A stretch of 64,000 nucleotides of DNA from Shewanella amazonensis SB2B (lineage in GTDB: Bacteria > Pseudomonadota > Gammaproteobacteria > Enterobacterales > Shewanellaceae), in NCBI RefSeq assembly GCF_000015245.1, contig NC_008700.1:3236501-3300500 (forward strand), written 5' to 3'. Within the stretch, counting starts at the first letter, position 1. Each line of letters opens with the position of its first letter. A program made the translations under genes and the position numbers. Of the stretch, positions 41,915-51,425 are shown piece by piece. The notes beneath the pieces are model-generated. The model saw nothing but the letters and a program-made list of their open reading frames with translations. It did not search any database and was not told the origin of the DNA.

Positions 41915-43141
41915 ATGGACAAGCGGGCCCCTATGAGCACTATGTTAAGACGTATCCTCCCCTTTATTATTCTCGCGCTGTTTATTCTGGCCGCCATGGT
42001 ACTCATGGCCACCAAAGAAGCCCCCGAGCAGAAAGCCGAAGAAGCCAATTTGCCAATTATTGAAGTGGCTGAGGTGAAACAGGAAACGCTGTCTCTGAAT
42101 CTGCCTTCTTACGGGGTGGTTATGCCAAGGCATAAAACACAGCTGGTGGCCGAAGTGCAGGGGCGTCTGACAAGTGTATCCCCTAATTTTGTCGCTGGCG
42201 GTGTGGTGAAAGCCGGTGACCAACTGGCGGTGATTGAGCCGTCAGACTATCAGGCCGACCTGATGCAGGCCGAAGCTTCACTGGCACAGGCTACCGCCGC
42301 ACTCAATGAGGAAATCGCCCGCGGGGAAGTGGCCAAAACCGAATTCAAGGGATATGACAAGGGTGTCCCCCCGGAACTGGGTTTGCGTATTCCACAGCTG
42401 AAAAAAGAACAGGCCAATGTGAAATATGCCGAAGCGGCACTGGCCCGCGCCAAGCGTAATCTGGAGCGCACCGTTATCCGCGCGCCGTTTGACGGCATAG
42501 TCAAAGCCCGTGGTGTCGACCTGGGGCAATACGTCACCCTCGGCACCAAGCTGGGTGAGCTATACGATACCAGTGTCGCCGAAATCCGCCTGCCACTGGC
42601 CAATGCCGACCTCGCCTATCTTGAGTCGGTAGACAACCCCGACACCGAAGTGACCCTGACAGCCTCCCTGGCCGGTCGCGAAGTGGTATGGACCGGTGAC
42701 ATAGTGCGCAGTGAAGGGGTAATCGATGAAGGTAACCGCATGGTCTATCTGGTGGCGGAAATTCCAGACCCTTACCTGCGCAAGCATAAAACCCAGGGCC
42801 AACTGCCGCTCAAGTACGGTACCTTCGTCAACGCCATCATCAAGGGCCGTACCGAGGACGGTATAGTGCGTCTGGACCGCCATCTGGTGCGTGAGGGCAA
42901 GGTGCCGGTCGTTCGCAGCGACAACACCCTGGAGCTGCGCGACGTGAATGTTGTGCGCTCGGATCTGAACTACGCCTACATCAAGGGCAGCCTCAAAACC
43001 GGAGAGCGCGTTTCCTTGACCAACACAGGCACCCTGTCCACTGGTCAGATGGTGAAAATCCGCGGTGAAGAAACCCCAGACAGCACCAGAGACAGCGAGG
43101 CGCCCGCCGATGAGCGTCTGGCACAGGCAGGGGATAAGTAA
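41915..43141 (+). CDS. RND efflux periplasmic adaptor subunit
   Basis: Protein of 408 residues, the membrane-fusion partner of an RND pump. It has an N-terminal membrane anchor (RRILPFIILALFILAAMVLM), then the adaptor plan: lipoyl-like half (SYGVVMPRHKTQLVAEVQGR), a coiled-coil hairpin (QAEASLAQATAALNEEIARG..., KYAEAALARAKRNLERTVI), the other lipoyl half (APFDGIVKARGVDLGQYVTLG) and a beta-barrel. Several ATGs compete (41915, 41933, 41942) and none has a strong ribosome-binding site. It overlaps the permease gene by one base. Substrate class not shown. Confidence 0.88.
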   Translation: MDKRAPMSTMLRRILPFIILALFILAAMVLMATKEAPEQKAEEANLPIIEVAEVKQETLSLNLPSYGVVMPRHKTQLVAEVQGRLTSVSPNFVAGGVVKAGDQLAVIEPSDYQADLMQAEASLAQATAALNEEIARGEVAKTEFKGYDKGVPPELGLRIPQLKKEQANVKYAEAALARAKRNLERTVIRAPFDGIVKARGVDLGQYVTLGTKLGELYDTSVAEIRLPLANADLAYLESVDNPDTEVTLTASLAGREVVWTGDIVRSEGVIDEGNRMVYLVAEIPDPYLRKHKTQGQLPLKYGTFVNAIIKGRTEDGIVRLDRHLVREGKVPVVRSDNTLELRDVNVVRSDLNYAYIKGSLKTGERVSLTNTGTLSTGQMVKIRGEETPDSTRDSEAPADERLAQAGDK

Positions 43142-46100
43142 TGGACACCCACAAAGGTATAATTGCGTGGTTTGCCCGCAACAGTGTGGCGGCCAACCTG
43201 CTGATGATAGTGCTGCTGGTTGGCGGCCTATTCAGCACCCAGCTGATTAACAAAGAAATATTCCCAAGCTTCGAACTGAACCTGCTCAGAATTTCCGTCG
43301 CCTATCCCGGCGCCGCACCACAGGAAATCGAAGAAGGGATCAACATCAAAATCGAAGAAGCCATTCAGGATGTTATCGGCATTAAAAAGCTGACCTCGGT
43401 GGCAAGCGATGGTGTGGGCAGTATCACCATCGAAGTGGAAAACGGTGTGGACGCCAAAACCGTGCTGGATGAGGCCAAGCTGCGTATCGATGCCATTTCC
43501 ACCTTTCCGGCCAACATCGAAAAACCCAACATTTATCAGATAAAGCCTGAAAACAACGTAATTTGGCTGTCTGTGTATGGCGATATCAACGCCCACGAGA
43601 TGAAAGAGCTGGCCAAAAATATTCGTGACGAAGTGGCCGCCCTGCCCTCTGTCACCCGCGCCCAGGTTGCCGGTGCCCGCAATTACGAAATCGGCATCGA
43701 AGTGTCGGAAAACAAGTTGCGTGAGTATGGCCTCACCTTCACCCAGGTGGCCATGGCGGTGCAAAACTCCTCGCTTGACCTGCCCGGCGGTGCCATTCGC
43801 GCCAAAGACGGCGATATTCTGCTGCGTACCAAGGGACAGGCCTACACCGGCGAAGACTTCTCCAGCATAGTGGTTGCCACCAGCAAAGATGGCAGTCGCA
43901 TCATGCTGCCGGACGTCGCCACCATCAAGGATGATTTCGAAGAGCGCCTCGACTATACCCGCTTCAACGGCAAACCCGCGGTGATAGTGGAAGTTCTGAG
44001 CGTAAAAGATCAGGACGCCGTGGCCATCGCCAAGGATGTGAAGGACTACATCGCCGAGCGCAAACTCAGTTTGCCCGCCGGTGCCGAGCTCGATTACTGG
44101 GGCGATTTGACCCACTACCTCAACGGCCGCCTCAATATGATGCTGTCGAATATGACCATGGGTGCCCTGCTGGTGTTTGTGATCCTGGCGCTGTTCCTCG
44201 ATTTGAAACTGGCATTCTGGGTGATGGTGGGGATCCCCGTGTGTTTCCTTGGCACCCTGCTGCTGATGCCGGTAGAACCCTTTGCCCTTTCCATCAATAT
44301 GCTGACTCTATTTGCCTTTATTCTGGTGCTGGGGATATTGGTGGATGATGCGATTGTGATTGGGGAGAGCGTCCACACCGAGGTGGAACGCCACGGTCAC
44401 AACATGGACAACGTCATTCGCGGTGCCCAGAAGGTGGCCATGCCCGCCACCTTCGGCGTACTGACCACAATCGCGGCCTTTATTCCCATGTTGATGGTGG
44501 ATGGCCCCATGGGGATCATCTGGAAATCCATCGGTATGGTGGTGATCCTCTGTCTGGCGTTTTCTCTGGTGGAATCCAAGCTTATTCTGCCCGCGCATCT
44601 TGCCCATATGAAGCCAAACACCAAGGAGCCTTCGGGCCCACTCGGCCGCATGAAGCTGCGATTCAATGAGCGGGTAGCCCACTTTATTCACCACAGCTAC
44701 AAGGCGTTTCTTGAGCGTGCCATTCACAACAGATACAACTGGCTGGCCGGCTTTACCGGGGTCTTGATCCTCTCCATCGCCCTGGTCGCCAGTGGTAAGG
44801 TGCGCTGGGTATTTTTCCCCAGCATTCCCTCTGACTTTGTGCAGGTAAATCTTCAGATGGAAGAAGGCAGCTCAGAGGACAACACCCTCAAGGCGCTGCA
44901 ACAAATCGAAGATGCCCTCTACCGCATGAACGGTGAAATGGAGCAAAAGTACGGTGAGCCGGTGGTGAAACACAGCTTCTTCAATATGAACTCCCGCACC
45001 AGTGCCTTTATCTTTGCCGAGCTGACCAAAGGGGAAGACCGCGAGCTGGATGGCAACGCCATTACCGACGCCTGGCGTGACGCCCTGCCAGAAATGGTGG
45101 GCGTGAAGAAATTGTCCATGAATGCCACCACCAACGATGCCGGTGGCGATGTGGCATTCCGCCTGTCATCCAACGACCTTGAGCAATTGTCGCTGGCCGC
45201 CAAAGAGCTTAAAACCAAGCTGGCAAGCTACGAAGGCCTGTACGATATCGCCGACAACTATTCCTCCGGCAGCCATGAAATCCGCCTGAAAATTCGCCCC
45301 GAGGCAGAGGCCCTCGGTCTGACACTGTCAGATCTGGCACGCCAGGTACGCTATGGCTTTTATGGCTACGAGGCCCAGCGCATTTTGCGCAACAAGGAAG
45401 AAGTGAAGGTGATGGTGCGCTATCCACTGGAGCAGCGCCGTACCGTGGGCCATCTGGAAAACATGCTCATCCGTACGCCCGATGGCAGCGCAGTGCCTTT
45501 TGCCAACGTGGCCGAAATCGAGGTGGGCGACTCTTACTCGGCCATTACCCGGGTAGATGGTCGCCGTGCTATCACCATCACGGCCGCCGCCAACAAGGAC
45601 AAGGTCGAGCCGGGCAAGGTGGTCGCCGAGATTCAGAAAGACTTTATGCCAGTGCTCAAGCAAAAGTACCCTCATATAGACACCTCCCTCGATGGTCAGA
45701 GTCAGGAAGAGGCTGATGCCATTTGGGGTCTGCTGCAGGGTTTGTTCTTTGCCCTCTTTACCATCTATGCCCTGATGGCTATACCGCTGAAGTCCTACAG
45801 CCAGCCGATGATCATCATGTCGGTGATCCCCTTTGGCATGATTGGCGCCATCATAGGTCACCTGCTGCTGGGCTTGTCCCTCAGCGTCCTCAGCCTCTGT
45901 GGTATTATCGCCCTGGCCGGTGTGGTGGTGAACGACTCGCTTATCCTGGTGGACTTTGTTAACCGCGCCCGGGCACAGGGTTTTGCCCTGCGTGAAGCCG
46001 TGGTCAATGCTGGCTGCTTCCGTTTCAGGGCAATCATTCTGACCTCGCTGACCACCTTCTTTGGCCTGGTGCCCATCATCCTTGAGCGCAGTTTGCAGGC

Positions 46101-46344
46101 ACAGATAGTGATCCCCATGGCCACCTCACTGGCGTTCGGGATCCTCTTCTCCACCGTGGTGACCCTGATATTGGTGCCCTTGCTGTATGTGATACTGGCC
46201 GACTTTGCCAGTATTGGCCGCCGCCTGTTCAACTGGTGGTGGCAGCCAGGCCAGGGGCACAATGAGCATGGCGCTGCTGCCGGGCAGGGTACAGAACAAG
46301 GTGCATCGCTGACGCAGTCCCTCGAGGGGGCAAAACACGACTGA
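43141..46344 (+). CDS. RND efflux inner-membrane transporter
   Basis: Protein of 1067 residues, the normal size for an AcrB-like RND pump. It has twelve membrane segments in two halves (LLMIVLLVGGLFSTQLI at the N-terminus; the second half begins around LAGFTGVLILSIALVAS) with large periplasmic domains after segments 1 and 7. Segment 4 has VLGILVDDAIVIGESV with the usual paired Asp of the proton relay. Start at 43141 overlaps the adaptor stop (TAATG). No outer-membrane channel gene is adjacent, so a shared channel elsewhere is implied. The pump may export lipophilic compounds or other solutes, which cannot be told from the sequence. A terminator follows. Confidence 0.92.
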   Translation: MDTHKGIIAWFARNSVAANLLMIVLLVGGLFSTQLINKEIFPSFELNLLRISVAYPGAAPQEIEEGINIKIEEAIQDVIGIKKLTSVASDGVGSITIEVENGVDAKTVLDEAKLRIDAISTFPANIEKPNIYQIKPENNVIWLSVYGDINAHEMKELAKNIRDEVAALPSVTRAQVAGARNYEIGIEVSENKLREYGLTFTQVAMAVQNSSLDLPGGAIRAKDGDILLRTKGQAYTGEDFSSIVVATSKDGSRIMLPDVATIKDDFEERLDYTRFNGKPAVIVEVLSVKDQDAVAIAKDVKDYIAERKLSLPAGAELDYWGDLTHYLNGRLNMMLSNMTMGALLVFVILALFLDLKLAFWVMVGIPVCFLGTLLLMPVEPFALSINMLTLFAFILVLGILVDDAIVIGESVHTEVERHGHNMDNVIRGAQKVAMPATFGVLTTIAAFIPMLMVDGPMGIIWKSIGMVVILCLAFSLVESKLILPAHLAHMKPNTKEPSGPLGRMKLRFNERVAHFIHHSYKAFLERAIHNRYNWLAGFTGVLILSIALVASGKVRWVFFPSIPSDFVQVNLQMEEGSSEDNTLKALQQIEDALYRMNGEMEQKYGEPVVKHSFFNMNSRTSAFIFAELTKGEDRELDGNAITDAWRDALPEMVGVKKLSMNATTNDAGGDVAFRLSSNDLEQLSLAAKELKTKLASYEGLYDIADNYSSGSHEIRLKIRPEAEALGLTLSDLARQVRYGFYGYEAQRILRNKEEVKVMVRYPLEQRRTVGHLENMLIRTPDGSAVPFANVAEIEVGDSYSAITRVDGRRAITITAAANKDKVEPGKVVAEIQKDFMPVLKQKYPHIDTSLDGQSQEEADAIWGLLQGLFFALFTIYALMAIPLKSYSQPMIIMSVIPFGMIGAIIGHLLLGLSLSVLSLCGIIALAGVVVNDSLILVDFVNRARAQGFALREAVVNAGCFRFRAIILTSLTTFFGLVPIILERSLQAQIVIPMATSLAFGILFSTVVTLILVPLLYVILADFASIGRRLFNWWWQPGQGHNEHGAAAGQGTEQGASLTQSLEGAKHD

Positions 46345-46371
46345 CGCAGGAATGTTGCCTGCATCCCAAAA

Positions 46372-46397
46372 AGGGAGAGCACAAGCTCTCCCTTTTT
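46372..46397 (+). terminator. Terminator after the RND pump genes
   Basis: AGGGAGAGC (46372-46380) and GCTCTCCCT (46385-46393) with a four-base loop, followed by T's and preceded by A's. Intrinsic terminator. Confidence 0.88.
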
Positions 46398-46477
46398 GAT
46401 CCCGGGAACATTTTGAATAAACCGCCTCTGCTAGACTGCCCCCAAGTTGCCCCCATGCCCCAGGCAGTCACAACACC

Positions 46478-47116
46478 ATGAATTCAATGGACGCCACCGC
46501 CGCTCACCACACCTCCCCAAACGCCACTCTCGTTTACGATATTCGCCACAGCCGCTACCTCAATATCACCGGCCGCTGCACCCTCAGATGCGGCTTTTGC
46601 CCCAAACAGCAGGGCAGCCGCCAAATACATCAATATCAGCTGGCATTGGACAAGCAGCCCGGTGTCGATGACTTGTTGCCCTTGCTTGGGGATGTGGACA
46701 CCTTTGATGAATATGTGTTTTGTGGCTATGGCGAGCCTACGCTGAACCTGCCTACCCTGCTCGGGGTTGCCCGCGCCATCAAGTCGCAGGGCGGCCGCAT
46801 CAGGGTCAATACCGATGGCTTGGGAAACCTGTTTCATAAACGCAATATACTGCCGGAACTGGCCGACTGCGTGGATGCGCTCTCAGTATCCCTCAATGCC
46901 CAGGATGAGTTCACCTACCTGAAACACTGTCAACCGAGACTCAAAGGTTCCTGGCAGGCGGTGAATGACTTTATCCGCATGGCACCGGCTTACATCAAAC
47001 GCGTCGAGGTTTCCGCCATCGATGGCCTGCCCGGAGTCGATATCCCGGCCTGCCGCGCGCTGGTGGAAGCGGCGGGCTGCACCTTCAAGCATCGCAAGCT
47101 GGATATCATGGGATAG
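46478..47116 (+). CDS. Radical SAM protein (TatD-associated type)
   Basis: Protein of 212 residues. A radical SAM iron-sulfur motif is present as CTLRCGFC (Cys-x3-Cys-x2-Cys) near residue 34, with GYGEPTLNLPTLL following, which is the second family motif. The size and pattern fit the small radical SAM proteins found next to TatD-family nucleases in many gammaproteobacteria. Here no tatD gene is adjacent. The start is the ATG at 46478. The reaction is unknown. It lies 92 bases before the sensor gene and in the same direction, but a shared transcript is not certain. Confidence 0.78.
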   Translation: MNSMDATAAHHTSPNATLVYDIRHSRYLNITGRCTLRCGFCPKQQGSRQIHQYQLALDKQPGVDDLLPLLGDVDTFDEYVFCGYGEPTLNLPTLLGVARAIKSQGGRIRVNTDGLGNLFHKRNILPELADCVDALSVSLNAQDEFTYLKHCQPRLKGSWQAVNDFIRMAPAYIKRVEVSAIDGLPGVDIPACRALVEAAGCTFKHRKLDIMG

Positions 47117-47207
47117 GTTTGTCCCGTCAAACTGAGGGAGCAGGCCTGTACCGACGGGGGAATCGTGTTAACATGATGCCCACTTTTAGCCCACATTTAC
47201 CGCTCGC

Positions 47208-49427
47208 ATGCTCAAACCCAACACCGGATTATCGTCGCTTTCCTCCCTGCTGACCGATGAACAAAGCGTTCGCTGGTCGCATCAACGTATGCTGGCCATT
47301 GCCAGTCAGTTGGCGATGCTGGTGATAAGCGTAGTGTTGGTGATTAATGTCATCATCACCCTGGGTGAGCGCAGATTGCAGCAGGAATGGGCGACCCAAA
47401 GATACAGCGAGCTCCAGTCTGTCGGCACCATGATTGCTGACAAGGTCACCTTCCAGCAGTTCCGTACCCAAACCTTTGCCCGTGGCGAACTGCTGCGCCA
47501 GTATCTCGACAGCGGCGATGAGAGCCTGAAGGAAAAGCTGCTGCTGCAATGGACCGGGCTGCAAAAGAACATGCCCGAACTCATGGGTATTGCCCTGTTC
47601 AATGCCAACGGCGAGTTTCTGTTTGCATCAACCGATATATTCGGACGCCAAACCCTGCCGCCATCACTGCTGGGCGGTGCCCGCAACATGGGTGGCAACG
47701 AAATCTACAGCTCCCCCATGGAGTTCCTGTCAGTCAACGGCGAGCTCGAACCCTATATGTATCAGCTGGCCTGGCTTGAAAACCCCGATCAGACCGTGCG
47801 GGGCTATCTGGTGACTTATAACTCCATGCTGCGCACCCTGGACATGGTCAAACCCGCCCTCAGTGCCACTCAGCAACCCATGATGATGTTCGATACCCAG
47901 GGACTCATGTATGCCGGCCCCAGCGATGCCCCCCTGCCCAGGCTGCCCGAAGGTTTGAGTGGCAGTCTGCGTCAGAGTTACCCCGCTCTGTGGCGACAAA
48001 TGGCCATGAGCAACTTTGGCCAGTTCCACGGCGATGACGCCACCTTTGTGTATCTGAAAGTGGACCTCACCACCCAGTATGAAACCCGCCGTGAATATTT
48101 TTTGGTGTCTTACATCCGCAACGATGACATTGCCTCCCGCTTCTCCCAGTGGCAGACCATCCTGGTCATAGGCGCCATCATACTGACACTGCTGGCGGCG
48201 GCCGTAGTCATACTCACCCACCTTTACCGCCTCGAGCAGCGCGCCCGTCACAACAGCATCCAACTGGCAGCCGATCTCTTTACCGGCGAAGAAGGTCAGC
48301 TGCTGGTGAATGATAAGGGCCGGGTTCTGAGTGCCAACCCCAAGGCTGGCAGCTTGTTGAATCTTGCGGCCAACCAACTGACAGACCGCAGTCTGCAGCG
48401 TTGTTTGCAGCTGGATGATGAAAACTTCGAGAAAATTATTGCCACCGCCAAGGCCAAGGGAGAATGGCGCGGAGAAGTGAGCCTGGATGAACTTCCCGGG
48501 GCCGTGCTCCGGGTGGTGCTGCGTTACACCCGCGCCAACACAGAACGCCAGCGCTATTTCCTGGTTAGCCTCAATGACATCAGTGAGCTGGCCCAGAGCC
48601 GCCGCGAAGAATCACTGCACAGACTGTTGGCCGACAGCGCCGTGGCCACGGCCCTGACCCGGGCAGACGGTACCCTGCTGAAATTCAACAGCGCCTTCGA
48701 ACAGTTACTGGAATTCAACGAGCCCCTCGGTGCCAATCTGGCGGATATTCTGGAAAATGACCTGGGTAACCAATGGCCACGCATCACGCAAATGGTGGCC
48801 ATGCAAGGCAGCTGGCAGGGGCAAATTCTGTGCACCAACAATGCCAGCACCTGTTTGCAGGCAACCCTCAAAGGCCATCTCGACGATGAGGGCGATATTG
48901 AGTATTTGGTGTGTACCCTGGAGCAAGCCAGCAGCCGCAATCGCGGCCGTGAGAACAGCCAGCTCATCCCCAACCGGAGCACCATCCTGGCGAATCTGGA
49001 AGACCTGGAACGCTACTACGATGCCCTGGGCGAGCAAAGCCGCAATCACTCCTGCCTGATGCTGATGGACATTAGCCCTGCCGGTATGCTCAGCCATATG
49101 AGCGATATTGGCCAGCTGGAAAAGCGCCAGGAGGAGGTTGAGACCTTGCTGCTCAAAGAGCTGCCGTCCAATTCACAAATTTCCCAGTGGCAGCTGGGCA
49201 AGCTGGTGGTCATACTGCCGGGTACCGACAGCAATGCCGCCCATAAGTATGCAGTGGATGCGCTGGACTCACTCAACAGCCTGGGGCTGGGCGAAGGTAT
49301 CTCCATTGGCATTGCGGCCCATCAGTCCGGGCAAAACCTCGAAGCCTTTATCAGCCACGCCGAAATTGCCCTCAAGCGCGCCAAACAAACCGGCGATCAG
49401 AAGATCTGTCAGGCTTTTACCCGCTGA
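47208..49427 (+). CDS. Membrane sensor with PAS-like region and degenerate GGDEF
   Basis: Protein of 739 residues. Two membrane segments (about 32-51 and 316-338) enclose a periplasmic sensor domain (FQQFRTQTFARGELLRQYL..., YSSPMEFLSVNG). The cytoplasmic part has two PAS-like regions (about 355-470 and 475-590) and a C-terminal GGDEF-type domain (about 590-735): LIPNRSTIL, LMLMDISPAG and ISIGIAAH match the fold, but the signature GGDEF is replaced by QLGKL. It should not make cyclic di-GMP and more likely senses or relays a signal. It converges with and overlaps the next gene by eleven bases at its 3' end. Confidence 0.8.
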   Translation: MLKPNTGLSSLSSLLTDEQSVRWSHQRMLAIASQLAMLVISVVLVINVIITLGERRLQQEWATQRYSELQSVGTMIADKVTFQQFRTQTFARGELLRQYLDSGDESLKEKLLLQWTGLQKNMPELMGIALFNANGEFLFASTDIFGRQTLPPSLLGGARNMGGNEIYSSPMEFLSVNGELEPYMYQLAWLENPDQTVRGYLVTYNSMLRTLDMVKPALSATQQPMMMFDTQGLMYAGPSDAPLPRLPEGLSGSLRQSYPALWRQMAMSNFGQFHGDDATFVYLKVDLTTQYETRREYFLVSYIRNDDIASRFSQWQTILVIGAIILTLLAAAVVILTHLYRLEQRARHNSIQLAADLFTGEEGQLLVNDKGRVLSANPKAGSLLNLAANQLTDRSLQRCLQLDDENFEKIIATAKAKGEWRGEVSLDELPGAVLRVVLRYTRANTERQRYFLVSLNDISELAQSRREESLHRLLADSAVATALTRADGTLLKFNSAFEQLLEFNEPLGANLADILENDLGNQWPRITQMVAMQGSWQGQILCTNNASTCLQATLKGHLDDEGDIEYLVCTLEQASSRNRGRENSQLIPNRSTILANLEDLERYYDALGEQSRNHSCLMLMDISPAGMLSHMSDIGQLEKRQEEVETLLLKELPSNSQISQWQLGKLVVILPGTDSNAAHKYAVDALDSLNSLGLGEGISIGIAAHQSGQNLEAFISHAEIALKRAKQTGDQKICQAFTR

Positions 49428-50820
49428 CGCCCAGCAGCTGTTCCGGCAGGGATTTTTCACTGACGCTGATAATCCCACTGCGGTTTAAGGTTACCTTGTA
49501 TCTGGCATAGCGGGGGGCCTTGCGTCCTTCGCGGTACACCAGCACAACGTTGATTTGATAACGTCGTTCGGCGGTTTCGGCGCAGATCCCCTCTTCGGTT
49601 TCACGGAACACCTTCACCTTACCCCGCTCCAGATAACGCACAAAAGGCACCAGACTGAATGACACCTGTTCTGAGAGAGTGTCATAACCAGCTAAAAATC
49701 CCTCGTCATTTACCTTGGTCGAAATACCATAGTGCAGATATTCCGCCTCCAGGCGGTTTTGCTGATGGCGCCGGCTCAAAATTTCTGTCACCGCCAGTGG
49801 TAAATCCTTGCTGCGAACGAAGTCCAGCCACACTTGCTGGCGGGCCACCACCTTTTGACTGGAGGTGTCGCGCAGCAATCGGCTCCAGCGGGGGCGACCG
49901 CGCTGAATAACCCGCCACATGGCGTTGCGAATGTCTTCTTTAAAGATTTCCCGGAAACCGTAGATCACCGCCAGGGTCAACAGCAAACTCATGGTCACGC
50001 CGCTGAATACCCCCTGGGCCTTGATGATAAGTGCCGATACCACCAGCATCACCAGACCCGTGGCGAGGCCTGTGACAAATTTCTTCAAGCCCACGCCCAG
50101 GGGTTTGAGTTCTTCTTTGAGTACCACCCCCTGCTGGATAAGGCGCCTGAGCAGCAACATCTTATTGGAAATTCGGTTGTGGTCCGATTTGGTTTTTTCT
50201 GAATTATAGTGGCGGCTGTCACGGTAAAGCGCCTCGGCACGGCACAGCGACAGTACGGCTTCACGCACGGTATTTGGGCCTTCGGCATCCTCGGCGGGAA
50301 TATCCGGTGCATGCATCATGAGCTGCAGTAATTTTTGCTCACAGTGCCACGACAGATAGTTGTCGGCATGCTCAAACCAGGGTTTCCATTTGGGCTCTGT
50401 GGGCTCGCTGCGGCGGAATTTTTTCAAAATGGCGCCCACCTGCTCCCCGAGTTCGCCCAAACGGGGATAAAACTCCTCGGCGGTTTTAAGCTGCAGCAGC
50501 TCCTTGGTGTCGTTTTCCATGGCTACTGCAAACTGATAGGCAAAGAGGTTCAGATAGAGCCTGAATTCCTCCATGGTGCGCTTATTGAGGCTGACAAAGC
50601 GGCTTTGCACCAATGGCAGGTGCAGACCATCGGAATAATAGGCCCGCCGCCCGAGAATGGCGCTGTGGAAATACTCTTCTTCATCGAGGCTTTCGGGCCC
50701 AATGCCCATTTCCTTGGGCAGGGCAAAATAGAGGTCCAGCCGGCAACTGTCGTTGGCGCCGAGCTGATGGGAAAATTTAATGGAAAGTGCGTCTTCTTGC
50801 TTGAGTTGAATATTGGCCAC
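49417..50820 (-). CDS. Unknown protein with two membrane segments
   Basis: Protein of 467 residues, no family recognised. The N-terminal 230 residues are mixed and soluble-like (ALPKEMGIGPESLDEEEYFH, RYYNLFAYQFAV-like helices). Two hydrophobic segments lie near 250-290 (LATGLVMLVVSALIIKAQ and SGVTMSLLLTLAVIYGF). The C-terminal region is beta-rich and basic (RYQINVVLVYREGRKAPRYARYKVTLN). The start at 50820 fits MANIQLKQED, and the gene after it on the minus strand is the sensor's convergent neighbour. It probably spans the inner membrane with a cytoplasmic N-terminal domain. Role unknown. Confidence 0.65.
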   Translation of the reverse strand: MANIQLKQEDALSIKFSHQLGANDSCRLDLYFALPKEMGIGPESLDEEEYFHSAILGRRAYYSDGLHLPLVQSRFVSLNKRTMEEFRLYLNLFAYQFAVAMENDTKELLQLKTAEEFYPRLGELGEQVGAILKKFRRSEPTEPKWKPWFEHADNYLSWHCEQKLLQLMMHAPDIPAEDAEGPNTVREAVLSLCRAEALYRDSRHYNSEKTKSDHNRISNKMLLLRRLIQQGVVLKEELKPLGVGLKKFVTGLATGLVMLVVSALIIKAQGVFSGVTMSLLLTLAVIYGFREIFKEDIRNAMWRVIQRGRPRWSRLLRDTSSQKVVARQQVWLDFVRSKDLPLAVTEILSRRHQQNRLEAEYLHYGISTKVNDEGFLAGYDTLSEQVSFSLVPFVRYLERGKVKVFRETEEGICAETAERRYQINVVLVYREGRKAPRYARYKVTLNRSGIISVSEKSLPEQLLGVSG

Positions 50821-50909
50821 AGGGCTCCTCTATGCCAGGCTGGTGAAATTCCTGCGATTTCTGCCGCCAGCCCAACAGACTTTACTCACCCAGTTTGCCA
50901 AATCCGCCC

Positions 50910-51425
50910 TCAGTGGATCAACCGGCAACCGCAAACCGTATTACTTGGCTGAAACAGCACTATGGCATAGTCACGGGCCTTATCCAGCTCCAGGATCTCC
51001 AGCTCCATCTCATGAAGTCCCTTGCCGGACAGATTCAAGCCACTGACGTAGGACACATAGTTCATGTGCATGGGGTTGGGGGCACCGTTTTTGGCAGCTT
51101 TCTCTTCTTTGCTGTGAATGGCAATGCTGTATCTGTTGCCCGCTCCGGCAGAGGTTTTAAGCTCACCCTCCATACTGATGCTGCCCGCCAAACTGCCATC
51201 GAGATTGAAGTAACGGTAATGCATCTGCGCCCGTTTACCCTTGGTGACCAGATCAACCAACAGATACTGCTTGGCCTGGGCGCCATCACTGGGCTCGTAG
51301 AGTTCCGATGAGCAGTTCAGCAAGGTGGTTTCTGCGCCTCGGGTTAAGCTGAAAATGGTGCCCAATGCCAGCAACAGCAGCAGCAAAATGCACAGGTTGA
51401 TGCTCCAGATCCAGGCTCTAGTCAC
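50910..51425 (-). CDS. Small periplasmic membrane-anchored protein, ToxS-like position
   Basis: About 171 residues. It has a single N-terminal membrane segment (WIWSINLCILLLLLLALGTIF) and a periplasmic domain with Cys near LLNCSSEL and a CGC near the C-terminus (NTVCGCRLIH). The GTG at 51425 overlaps the stop codon of the upstream regulator and has AGAGGTGG before it; the longer frame from 51482 would run deep into that gene. The arrangement of a tethered winged-helix regulator followed by a small single-pass periplasmic protein is like ToxR/ToxS, but sequence homology to ToxS was not seen. Confidence 0.65.
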   Translation of the reverse strand: MTRAWIWSINLCILLLLLLALGTIFSLTRGAETTLLNCSSELYEPSDGAQAKQYLLVDLVTKGKRAQMHYRYFNLDGSLAGSISMEGELKTSAGAGNRYSIAIHSKEEKAAKNGAPNPMHMNYVSYVSGLNLSGKGLHEMELEILELDKARDYAIVLFQPSNTVCGCRLIH

